This document shows, one piece after another, positions 1-5,969 of a DNA stretch of 7,153 nt. A program made the position numbers and the translations under genes. The notes under the pieces are model-generated. The model was not told where the DNA came from. It made no database searches and saw nothing but the letters and a program-made list of their open reading frames with translations. Origin of the DNA: Oscillospiraceae bacterium (GTDB taxonomy: Bacteria; Bacillota; Clostridia; Oscillospirales; Acutalibacteraceae); assembly GCA_902761265.1 (NCBI GenBank), contig CACWJV010000111.1:1-7153 (forward strand). The letters are read 5' to 3'. How positions within the stretch are numbered: position 1 is the stretch's first letter; each line of letters opens with the position of its first letter.

Positions 1-297
1 ATAGACGATCTCCCGGATCACCAGCTCTTCCGCGCAGTGGCGGTAGTTGTTCATCAGCCCGACCCAGCGCATGGGATCGCTAACTTTGAGTTCTTCCGTC
101 AAGCCATCGATCTCCGCCATGCGGGCGATAATCGCGTTCACCGTGCTCTGCGCCTGTTCGTCAATTTCCCGCAGGTGCGGCCATAGCGAACCGTCCAGAA
201 GCATCTGATTGTAGAGCACCTTGTGGTGCTCCTGTAAATAGGTTCTGCGCATCCTGCCGTACTTGCCGAGGGGTTTGCTGTTTTTTGTAATTGCCAT
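1..297 (-). CDS. tnpV: TnpV family transposon-encoded protein (3' end cut by window edge)
   Basis: The first 99 residues are visible and no stop is reached. The protein reads MAITKNSKPLGKYGRMRRTY at the start, then has the family features: an LLDGSLWPHL-like segment, IDEQAQ, a GLTEELK stretch, MRWVGLMNN and a final EELVIREIVY. This pattern (PLGxxGRMRR, then TEQLK, then WVGxMNN, then AEEIVxxELIY) is that of the TnpV family, small proteins found on Clostridia transposons and integrative elements. Their biochemical role is not established. Family members usually end just after this last motif, so probably only one or a few residues are missing. The N-terminus lacks the GDYxxPDL-like leader seen in many relatives, so it is a short version. 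The start is supported by a strong Shine-Dalgarno, AAAGGAGGT at 312-304, six bases before the ATG. It is transcribed leftward, into the presumed element. Confidence 0.85.
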   Translation of the reverse strand, partial: MAITKNSKPLGKYGRMRRTYLQEHHKVLYNQMLLDGSLWPHLREIDEQAQSTVNAIIARMAEIDGLTEELKVSDPMRWVGLMNNYRHCAEELVIREIVY

Positions 298-328
298 AAG
301 AATACCTCCTTTGTTTGATTTCGAGCAA

Positions 329-357
329 AGTGTAGCACGAAACCGCAAAGGAGGCAA
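329..357 (-). promoter_or_regulatory. Candidate promoter of tnpV
   Basis: On the minus strand a -35-like TTGCCT (357-352) is separated by 17 bases from a -10-like TACACT (334-329). A TG one base upstream of the -10 makes it an extended -10. Each hexamer matches the consensus at 4 of 6 positions. The predicted transcript would start near 322 and give a short leader that contains the Shine-Dalgarno at 312-304. It is a pattern match only. Confidence 0.5.
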
Positions 358-433
358 ATGTGTAAAAATATTTAGCGGGCTTCCGACCAAACGAAACACT
401 TATTTTTTGTTTGGGTTGTAAAAATTGAAGGCG

Positions 434-457
434 AAAACTTATACCAAAACTTATACC
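434..457. repeat. Tandem 12-bp direct repeat AAAACTTATACC x2
   Basis: Two perfect, adjacent copies of AAAACTTATACC occupy 434-445 and 446-457, and a further AAAA follows at 458-461. They lie about 127-150 bases inside the tRNA remnant. Short direct repeats at this distance from an attachment core are typical of arm-type integrase binding sites in tyrosine-recombinase elements. The repeat itself is seen directly and its role is inferred. Confidence 0.7.
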
Positions 458-583
458 AAAATCGTTTGTCAATTCGATTTAGGTGGTGTTATGCAGTCCG
501 AGAGCGGTCAAGAAATGACATGTAAAGTACTAAATAACGGATTATATCACACTATAACACTACATGATTTTTCAAAAATGACC

Positions 584-606
584 TTCAAGTCCTTCTGCCC
601 CTGCCA
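584..606 (+). other. Attachment-site remnant: 3' end of a tRNA-Trp gene
   Basis: The bases read as a tRNA 3' end in order: T-loop TTCAAGT (584-590), 3' strand of the T-stem CCTTC (591-595), 3' acceptor strand TGCCCCT (596-602), discriminator G (603) and encoded CCA (604-606). An A1-U72 closing pair with G73 fits tRNA-Trp; from memory, E. coli tRNA-Trp begins AGGGGCG and ends CGCCCCTGCCA. The 5' T-stem strand should be GAAGG but the sequence has TGACC (579-583). No D-arm, anticodon arm or 5' acceptor strand lies upstream. The tRNA identity therefore stops at the T-loop, as expected of an att core rather than a decayed tRNA. A terminator follows five bases later, as it would behind a tRNA gene. 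Confidence 0.72.
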
Positions 607-640
607 AAGAAGCCTTGTTTTTTCAAGGCTTTTTCTTTTT
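607..640 (+). terminator. Rho-independent terminator behind the tRNA-Trp remnant
   Basis: AGCCTTG (611-617), a T6 loop (618-623) and CAAGGCT (624-630) form a perfect 7-bp stem. A-rich bases on the 5' side (607-610) can extend it into the T tail. The tail TTTTCTTTTT (631-640) is on the + strand, so the terminator faces right. There is no gene just upstream except the tRNA 3' remnant, so it is best read as the tRNA's original terminator, displaced from the rest of the gene. It would also insulate the downstream operon from transcription out of the element. Confidence 0.85.
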
Positions 641-707
641 GTCTTTTTTCGTCAACAAAAATAATATATCAAGATTGCAGAAAAAATATTGTGAAAGTTG
701 CCGGGTT

Positions 708-727
708 TGTTGGACATCTGTTGGACA
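708..727. promoter_or_regulatory. Twin 9-bp direct repeat, candidate operator
   Basis: TGTTGGACA occurs at 708-716 and again at 719-727, separated by TC. The 11-bp period puts both copies on the same face of the helix. The second copy overlaps the best -35 candidate of the operon. Paired direct repeats at this spacing are typical of regulator binding sites, but the regulator is unknown and none is encoded in the window. Confidence 0.4.
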
Positions 728-748
728 GGCTATGTTAAATTGTATAAG
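721..748 (+). promoter_or_regulatory. Candidate promoter of the mannosidase operon
   Basis: TTGGAC (721-726) is followed after 16 bases by TATAAG (743-748), which matches the -10 consensus at 5 of 6 positions. Reading the -35 as TGGACA (722-727) gives 5 of 6 matches with a 15-base spacer. It lies about 30 bases before the mannosidase ATG and downstream of the terminator, the only sensible place for an operon promoter in this gap. Confidence 0.5.
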
Positions 749-765
749 AAGAATTGTTATTTAAC

Positions 766-771
766 AGGAGG
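766..771 (+). promoter_or_regulatory. Ribosome binding site that fixes the mannosidase start
   Basis: A perfect AGGAGG lies six bases before ATG 778. The open frame extends upstream to a TTG at 754, but that start would place this Shine-Dalgarno inside the coding region and has none of its own, so ATG 778 is chosen. Confidence 0.9.
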
Positions 772-777
772 AAGAAA

Positions 778-3700
778 ATGTACGACGAAAACTTAAAAAA
801 CAGAATCTTTCAGCGATTGGATGCCGTACTTCGTATTTACGACCGTTTGATCTACCGCAAGGTTGCTTCTCTCGCTCATACACAGGTCTATTATACCAAC
901 GAGCACCTGCGTGCTGTGCCTGACAGCGGCTTTCAGCCGATTACAGATGGAACATCCTGGGGCGGCGAATGGAACAATGCCTGGATCAAAGGTGATTTCA
1001 CAGTGCCGCAGGAACTTGACGGCAAAGCGCTCTATGCGCTTTCGCACTGCGGCGGCAACGAGCAATTGTTCTTTATTAACGGCAAGCCGAAGGGCATTTT
1101 TAACACCAAAAACCGCGAGTATATCGGCGGCAATCATGCCAGCCAGTTCATCGGCAGGGTCCATGCCGGAGAAACTGTCGAACTTGCATTTGAATGTTAT
1201 GCCGGTCACTACGATCCTAACACTGATCCATATGATGATTATTTTTGTCCGGATCCGTCTCAGACGTTTCAGCATGTATTTGAAGGGGTTGAAATCTGCG
1301 AAAGGAATGAAGAGATCTTCACCATGATCTTCGACGTGCGTGAACTGCTGAACGCAGCAAGACATTTGCCGGATGGCAATTTCATTGGTGCACGTGCGAA
1401 GAAAGCGTTGTTAAAGATCAATGATGTATTAGTCTCGTTTCCGAAAGATACAACCGATGAAGCGGTTATGGACGGCGTGCGTAAAGCGCTCGCAATTTCC
1501 CGTCCGTTTTTCCGCGGCGGCAACAGCCGTGTGTTCGGCCGAGTCGGCGTGCTCGGTCATTCTCACATGGACACAGCCTGGCTTTGGCCTGTTTCGGAAA
1601 CCATCCGCAAATGTGCGCGTACTTATGCGAATGCATTGCATCTGATGGAGCAGTATCCTGATTACAAGTTTATTCAGTCCTCAGCGCTGCACAGCGAATG
1701 GATGAAAGACTATTATCCCGATATTTTCAAAGATATGCAAAAACGTGTTGCCGAGGGACGTTATGAGCCCAACGGCGGCGTATATGTGGAGTGCGACTGC
1801 AATATCACCTCCGGCGAATTGATGGTGCGGCAGTTTCTTAAAGGACAGCAGTTTACCCGGGAAAACTTCGGATACACGGCCGACAGCTTCTGGTTGCCCG
1901 ATACATTTGGCTATAACGCAAACATTCCACAAATCATGCGCGGCAGCGAGGTCAAGTATTTTTACACCACAAAGATCTTCTGGAATGAGCTGAACCGTTT
2001 CCCGTTTGAATCGTTCGTTTGGAAGGGCATCGACGGCAGTGAAGTGCTGACCCATTTCAACCGCACGCACTGCTGGCCGGATGTCAGTGAATGCTCCCGT
2101 TGTGTGCGTGAACTGCCGCTGAAGGAGACGACGGATCTTCGGTTGGTTGCCTATGGTTTCGGCGACGGCGGCGGCGGCCCGACGCCGGGTATGATTGAAA
2201 CATCGCTGCGTGCGTCAAACATGGAAGGCATGCCGGAAGTCGCTTCGATGACGATCAGCGATTTTATGCACGAGCTCGAGGATCAAAAAGAGGATCTTCC
2301 TGTCTATAACGATGAGCTTTATCTCGAACTGCACCGCGGCACTTTGACCCAGATGCATGAAATTAAACGCAAGAACCGCAAGGCGGAGTATGCACTGCAC
2401 AACATGGAATATTTCAATGTGCTGTCCGGCAAACAGAGACATGCAGACAGCGACAAGTGGCTGAAAACGCTGCTGAAAAACCAGTTCCATGATATCCTGC
2501 CCGGCACATGTATCAAACCCGTCTACGATGTATTCCACAAGGAAATGGACGCGCTGCTTGATAACTATAAGAAAGCAACAGACGACTATGCAGCTTCGCT
2601 GACGGACGACAGCGATAAAGTGACGCTGTTTAATACGCTTTCTTTCCCACGTAAAGACGCTGCTGTGCTGCAGGCGGACGGCTATGCCAAAGACTATCCG
2701 TCGCAACGATATACTGACGTTTGCGGCCGGGACTGCCTGGCAGTTGGCGGCGTGCAGCTGCCGGGTTTCGGCGCTGCTGTGCTGGAACTGGCCGATACAC
2801 CGGTCAAGGTTGATTCCCCGTTCTCCTATGACGGCACGACGTTGAAAACCCCGTTTTATACCCTGCGGTTCGATGCAAACGGCTATATCGATTCCTTGGT
2901 CGATCTTGCATCGGGCAGAGAATTGCGCAAATCAGGCGGAGCGCCGCTCGGCGTTCTATTGTTCGGCGAGGACGTGCCGCTCAGCTATGACAACTGGGAT
3001 ATTGAGCGGGATGTGATTTGTAATTTGCAGCCGGTGTACGGGTTCAAAGGCAGAGAGCTGATCACCGATGGCGGCGTAGAGATTCGTTTGCGCAGCACAT
3101 TTACAGTCGATCAGACAACCATCATACAGGATATGATCTGCTATGCCGATTCGCCGCGCATCGATTTCCATGCGCTTGTGGACTGGAACAGCCCGCACCG
3201 TTTGTTGAAAGTCGGATTCGATCTGGATATTACCGCAGCGAAAGCAAGAAGCGAGATTCAGTTTGGTTCCATCGAGCGCCCGACAACCGCCAACAACAGT
3301 TTGGAAGCTGCGAAGTTTGAAGTGTGCAACCGTAACTATACCGACGTCAGTGAACCGCGGTTCGGCGCCGCAGTGCTGAATGATTGCAAATACGGTATCG
3401 CTGTGGGTGACTGCAATCTTCGCCTGTCACTTCATCGCGGCGGCACGCATCCCGATTATACAGGCGACTGCGGCAAGCATGAAATGACCTATGCGCTGCT
3501 CGTGCATAACGGCGGTTTCAATGCAGAACGGGTCGTCTGTCCGGCGTATGAATTGAATGTGCCGGTTGTCGCTGTTCAGGGCGCGGCTGACTTCACGCCG
3601 TTTGCCTGTATCAGTGCGCCGAACGTCATTGCCGAAGCTGTTAAACCTGCGGAAAACGGCTCCGATGCGTTTATACTGCGCCTTTATGAATGCGAAGGCA

Positions 3701-3861
3701 GCAAGACGGGGGCAACCGTTCATCTTTCCGCGCCGGTTCGTAAAGCTGTTTTGACGAACCTGCTGGAAGATGAACAAGAGACACTCGATGTTGTTGACAA
3801 TACAATCAATCTGCAATTCAAACCGTTTGAAATCAAGACAGTAAAATGCAACAAAAACTGA
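778..3861 (+). CDS. Alpha-mannosidase, glycoside hydrolase family 38 (AMS1/MAN2C1 type)
   Basis: The 1027-residue enzyme is predicted to hydrolyse terminal alpha-linked mannose with retention, using one divalent metal. In order: an N-terminal helical and beta-sandwich region (about 1-240, with LFFINGKPKG at 97-106); the catalytic barrel with LGHSHMDTAWLWP, whose H263 and D265 are metal ligands; WLPDTFGY at 372-379 with D375 as likely nucleophile and metal ligand; YGFGDGGGGPTPG around 460-470; NQFHDILPG at 568-576 with ligand H571, in the helical middle domain; and beta-sandwich domains to the C-terminus. The PDTFGY and GDGGGGPT signatures point to the vacuolar/cytosolic AMS1/MAN2C1 branch rather than Golgi enzymes. 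The length is normal for that branch. There is no signal peptide, so it should act in the cytoplasm on imported mannosides. It is first in the operon, 15 bases before the phosphoesterase gene. Linkage preference cannot be read from the sequence. Confidence 0.95.
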   Translation: MYDENLKNRIFQRLDAVLRIYDRLIYRKVASLAHTQVYYTNEHLRAVPDSGFQPITDGTSWGGEWNNAWIKGDFTVPQELDGKALYALSHCGGNEQLFFINGKPKGIFNTKNREYIGGNHASQFIGRVHAGETVELAFECYAGHYDPNTDPYDDYFCPDPSQTFQHVFEGVEICERNEEIFTMIFDVRELLNAARHLPDGNFIGARAKKALLKINDVLVSFPKDTTDEAVMDGVRKALAISRPFFRGGNSRVFGRVGVLGHSHMDTAWLWPVSETIRKCARTYANALHLMEQYPDYKFIQSSALHSEWMKDYYPDIFKDMQKRVAEGRYEPNGGVYVECDCNITSGELMVRQFLKGQQFTRENFGYTADSFWLPDTFGYNANIPQIMRGSEVKYFYTTKIFWNELNRFPFESFVWKGIDGSEVLTHFNRTHCWPDVSECSRCVRELPLKETTDLRLVAYGFGDGGGGPTPGMIETSLRASNMEGMPEVASMTISDFMHELEDQKEDLPVYNDELYLELHRGTLTQMHEIKRKNRKAEYALHNMEYFNVLSGKQRHADSDKWLKTLLKNQFHDILPGTCIKPVYDVFHKEMDALLDNYKKATDDYAASLTDDSDKVTLFNTLSFPRKDAAVLQADGYAKDYPSQRYTDVCGRDCLAVGGVQLPGFGAAVLELADTPVKVDSPFSYDGTTLKTPFYTLRFDANGYIDSLVDLASGRELRKSGGAPLGVLLFGEDVPLSYDNWDIERDVICNLQPVYGFKGRELITDGGVEIRLRSTFTVDQTTIIQDMICYADSPRIDFHALVDWNSPHRLLKVGFDLDITAAKARSEIQFGSIERPTTANNSLEAAKFEVCNRNYTDVSEPRFGAAVLNDCKYGIAVGDCNLRLSLHRGGTHPDYTGDCGKHEMTYALLVHNGGFNAERVVCPAYELNVPVVAVQGAADFTPFACISAPNVIAEAVKPAENGSDAFILRLYECEGSKTGATVHLSAPVRKAVLTNLLEDEQETLDVVDNTINLQFKPFEIKTVKCNKN

Positions 3862-3876
3862 AATTGAAGGGAGAAT

Positions 3877-5202
3877 ATGAAAATGAGTTTTAACGAAATC
3901 AAGCAATGGATTATCGGCGCCGTATTCGGCGTGTTTGCAGTCCTGCTCGTGATCCTTCCGCTGGAAGGACCGATGCATCTTGCCGGCCGTGTGACCAAGG
4001 ATCTGCCGACTGTGCCGGACGATTTTGTGCCGACCGTACGACTGGTACTGTTTACCGATACGCATAATCAGAACGACCATGTCGCTGATGCGATCGACAC
4101 GTCTTACGAACTGTTCGACAATGCCGAACCTTATGCCGGTGTGGACGGCTTCTTCTGCCTCGGTGATTTCTCGAGCGTCGGTATGGAGGGTGACTATGTC
4201 AGATATGCAGATACACTCAAGGCTCACGTTCGTCCCGAAACCAAGATGATCACGATCCACGGTAACCATGAGCTTAAAGATGACAATTACAAAGAATACT
4301 TTGTGCGCAATTTTGGCTATGATCCTGATACTGTGACCGATATCAACGGCTTTTCCTGTATCGCATTTTCCGGAGAACGCAGCACAACCGAATGGACCTT
4401 TACGCCGAAGAGTCTGAAGTGGCTGTCCGATTCCATTAAGACCGCCGAAAAGAAAGATGACGGCAAAGCGATCTTTGTTTTCCAGCATCCGCATCCGTGG
4501 GGCACCGTTTACGGCAGTTCCGTCTGGGGCGATCCGCAGCTCAATCCCATACTGAACGGTCACAACCGTGTGGTTGATTTCTCCGGCCATTCCCATTTCC
4601 CGATGAACGATCCGCGCTCCATTTTGCAAACGACTTATACGGCAGTGGGCTGCGGCGCTATGGAGGCGTTTGAGCTCGACAACAACTTTATCCCCGGACA
4701 GCATCCAGACGGCTATTCGCCGGCCGCTCAGATGTGTATTGTGGAAGCGGACGATGACGGCAGCGTACGTTTGCGTGAATATGACCTGCTCTCCGACACA
4801 TACTTTAATGATTACTATATCGACAACGTCAACAAGCCGTCAACCTACGCCTACACTTATGTCAATATGTTTGCGCACGACACGAAACCGGTCTTTCCGG
4901 AAGATACAACTGCGACCGCGTACCGTAACGACGGCGGTGAATGGGTGATCTCTTTCACGGAAGCCGAGACTTATTTCATCGTCCATGAATACCAGGTTAC
5001 AATTACCGATCAGAAGGGCAAGATCATCCACAGCAAAAACTATGTGGACGATTACTTTGTAATCGATGACGACAACACCGCTGATTTCCGTATCGGCACC
5101 GATACGCTGGAATCCGGTAAAACCTATAACCTTTGTGTTGTTGCGGAAAGTGCTTATCATAAACACTCCGCGCCGCTGAACCTTTCATTTACAGCACAGT
5201 AA
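3877..5202 (+). CDS. Membrane-anchored calcineurin-like metallophosphoesterase with C-terminal Fn3-like domain
   Basis: The 441-residue protein has one hydrophobic segment (about 11-29) after a short basic start, so it is probably a signal anchor with the enzyme outside the membrane. The binuclear metal motifs of the calcineurin-like superfamily are all present: D61-T-H63, G96-D97, G129-N-H131-E, H204-P-H206 and G237-H-S-H240. The second motif is GDFSS rather than GDxxD, but the bridging Asp is kept. Residues about 338-441 (from KPVFPEDT to APLNLSFTAQ) resemble a fibronectin-III-like beta-sandwich. Substrate could be a phosphomonoester or phosphodiester. The gene begins 15 bases after the mannosidase stop. 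A second in-frame ATG at 3883 has better spacing from AAGGGAG (3867-3873) and may be the true start, which would remove only two residues. Confidence 0.88.
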   Translation: MKMSFNEIKQWIIGAVFGVFAVLLVILPLEGPMHLAGRVTKDLPTVPDDFVPTVRLVLFTDTHNQNDHVADAIDTSYELFDNAEPYAGVDGFFCLGDFSSVGMEGDYVRYADTLKAHVRPETKMITIHGNHELKDDNYKEYFVRNFGYDPDTVTDINGFSCIAFSGERSTTEWTFTPKSLKWLSDSIKTAEKKDDGKAIFVFQHPHPWGTVYGSSVWGDPQLNPILNGHNRVVDFSGHSHFPMNDPRSILQTTYTAVGCGAMEAFELDNNFIPGQHPDGYSPAAQMCIVEADDDGSVRLREYDLLSDTYFNDYYIDNVNKPSTYAYTYVNMFAHDTKPVFPEDTTATAYRNDGGEWVISFTEAETYFIVHEYQVTITDQKGKIIHSKNYVDDYFVIDDDNTADFRIGTDTLESGKTYNLCVVAESAYHKHSAPLNLSFTAQ

Positions 5203-5230
5203 GGCTTGCAAAAAAGGAAGGAGCTCTTTT

Positions 5231-5935
5231 ATGGTATCTCGCAAAGAATTAAAATCCCGTGCGAAAGCACAGCTTGGCGGCGGTATTTTCACATCACGCT
5301 GGCTGACGGCGCTGCTCGTATGTCTGGTGTATTCCGCTATTTTCGGCATTTGTTCTCTGCCTGGCTCGATCTCGGGTGTTATGCAGAACATCCAGTCCAT
5401 CAGCAGCGGCGATATTGCAAACCTCAATATCCGCATCTCTTTCGGTTCCGGTATCGGTACGTTTCTTGTGCTTCTCTTATCCGGACCGCTCACATACGGC
5501 AAAGACCGTATGTTTCTTAAACAGGCACGTGACAATGAAAATTTGGTATTTGCCGATCTGTTTAAGGGCTTTACCGAAGATCTCGGCGGTAATATTCTGA
5601 TAGGCCTTTTAACATCATTGTTTGCGTTCCTGTGGAGTTTGTTGTTCATCATTCCCGGTATTGTCAAAGCGTATGCGTATTCGATGGTCTTTTATATCAA
5701 AGCAGACCACCCAGATTACTTCTGGAAGATGTGCATCAATGAAAGCAAACGGCTGACAATGGGTCACAAGGGTGAATTGTTTATCCTTGATCTCAGCTTT
5801 TTCGGCTGGTATTTTGTCGGTGCGTTGTGCTTTGGTATCGGCATCTTCTGGGTCACGCCGTATATGGAAGCGACAAAGGCGCATTTTTATCAAAATTTAT
5901 TGATTGCCGACGTGCAGACCGGAACGATGCAGTAA
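5231..5935 (+). CDS. DUF975 family integral membrane protein
   Basis: The 234-residue protein matches the DUF975 pattern of Bacillota. It has an N-terminal RKELKSRAKAQL motif, then hydrophobic segments at about 25-43, 72-88, 119-141, 142-156 and 183-210. The hallmark stretches are SGPLTYGK (84-91), a DLFKGF element (109-114), FLWSLLFIIPGIVKAYAYSM around 133-152, ESKRLTMGHKGELF (171-184), LSFFGW (188-193) and WVTPY (207-211). The function of the family is unknown. Relatives look like membrane proteins without catalytic motifs. A good Shine-Dalgarno, AAGGAG at 5218-5223, sits seven bases before the ATG, and the gap to the phosphoesterase is 28 bases. Its place between two exported phosphoesterases suggests an envelope role, but this is only context. 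Confidence 0.88.
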   Translation: MVSRKELKSRAKAQLGGGIFTSRWLTALLVCLVYSAIFGICSLPGSISGVMQNIQSISSGDIANLNIRISFGSGIGTFLVLLLSGPLTYGKDRMFLKQARDNENLVFADLFKGFTEDLGGNILIGLLTSLFAFLWSLLFIIPGIVKAYAYSMVFYIKADHPDYFWKMCINESKRLTMGHKGELFILDLSFFGWYFVGALCFGIGIFWVTPYMEATKAHFYQNLLIADVQTGTMQ

Positions 5936-5969
5936 TCGATTACCGGTGCAAATTAAAAGGAGTTTCATC

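Larger units (their letters stand above)
298..583. other. AT-rich non-coding element terminus
   Basis: No convincing gene lies between the tnpV start and the tRNA remnant. The stretch contains the tnpV Shine-Dalgarno and promoter, an imperfect inverted repeat (387-396 with 405-414, ten pairs including one G-T, 8-base loop) and a tandem 12-bp repeat at 434-457. A possible reading frame from TTG 425 or ATG 491 runs straight through the tRNA remnant and the terminator, so it is not accepted as a gene. It is visibly more AT-rich than the operon to the right. Such a terminal region would be a suitable place for integrase binding, but this is inference. Confidence 0.5.
1..606. mobile_element. Right-hand end of a putative tRNA-Trp-integrated element
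   Basis: This segment holds a tnpV-family gene, an AT-rich non-coding end with a tandem 12-bp repeat, and a tRNA 3'-end remnant that closes the segment. Elements that use tyrosine integrases commonly insert into the 3' end of tRNA genes. They rebuild an intact tRNA at one end and leave a copy of the tRNA 3' end at the other. The remnant here is on the + strand, so the element body should lie to its left, with the intact tRNA beyond the window. No integrase or conjugation gene is visible, so the element type is unknown. The boundary is inferred from the remnant only. Confidence 0.55.

Noticed and set aside
584..606. Possibility of a complete, functional tRNA gene ending at 606
   Set aside because: The upstream bases do not pair with the T-stem or acceptor strand, and no anticodon arm or D-arm can be found.
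425..664. Plus-strand small open frame upstream of the operon (TTG 425 or ATG 491)
   Set aside because: It reads through the tRNA 3' remnant and the terminator hairpin, so its C-terminal half is translated non-coding DNA.
754..777. TTG start eight codons upstream of the mannosidase ATG
   Set aside because: It would place the AGGAGG ribosome site inside the coding sequence and has none of its own.
3427..4704. Long minus-strand open frame (425 codons) across the mannosidase end and the phosphoesterase start
   Set aside because: It is antisense to two clear enzyme genes with intact motifs, crosses their junction, and has no recognisable domain or ribosome site.
5932..5943. Perfect 12-bp palindrome GTAATCGATTAC at the DUF975 stop codon
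   Set aside because: One or two such palindromes are expected by chance in 7 kb, and there is no T tract or promoter beside it.
5904..5969. Upstream in-frame start for the secreted phosphodiesterase
   Set aside because: It overlaps the DUF975 gene, lacks a ribosome site and would put 22 non-hydrophobic residues in front of an obvious signal peptide.
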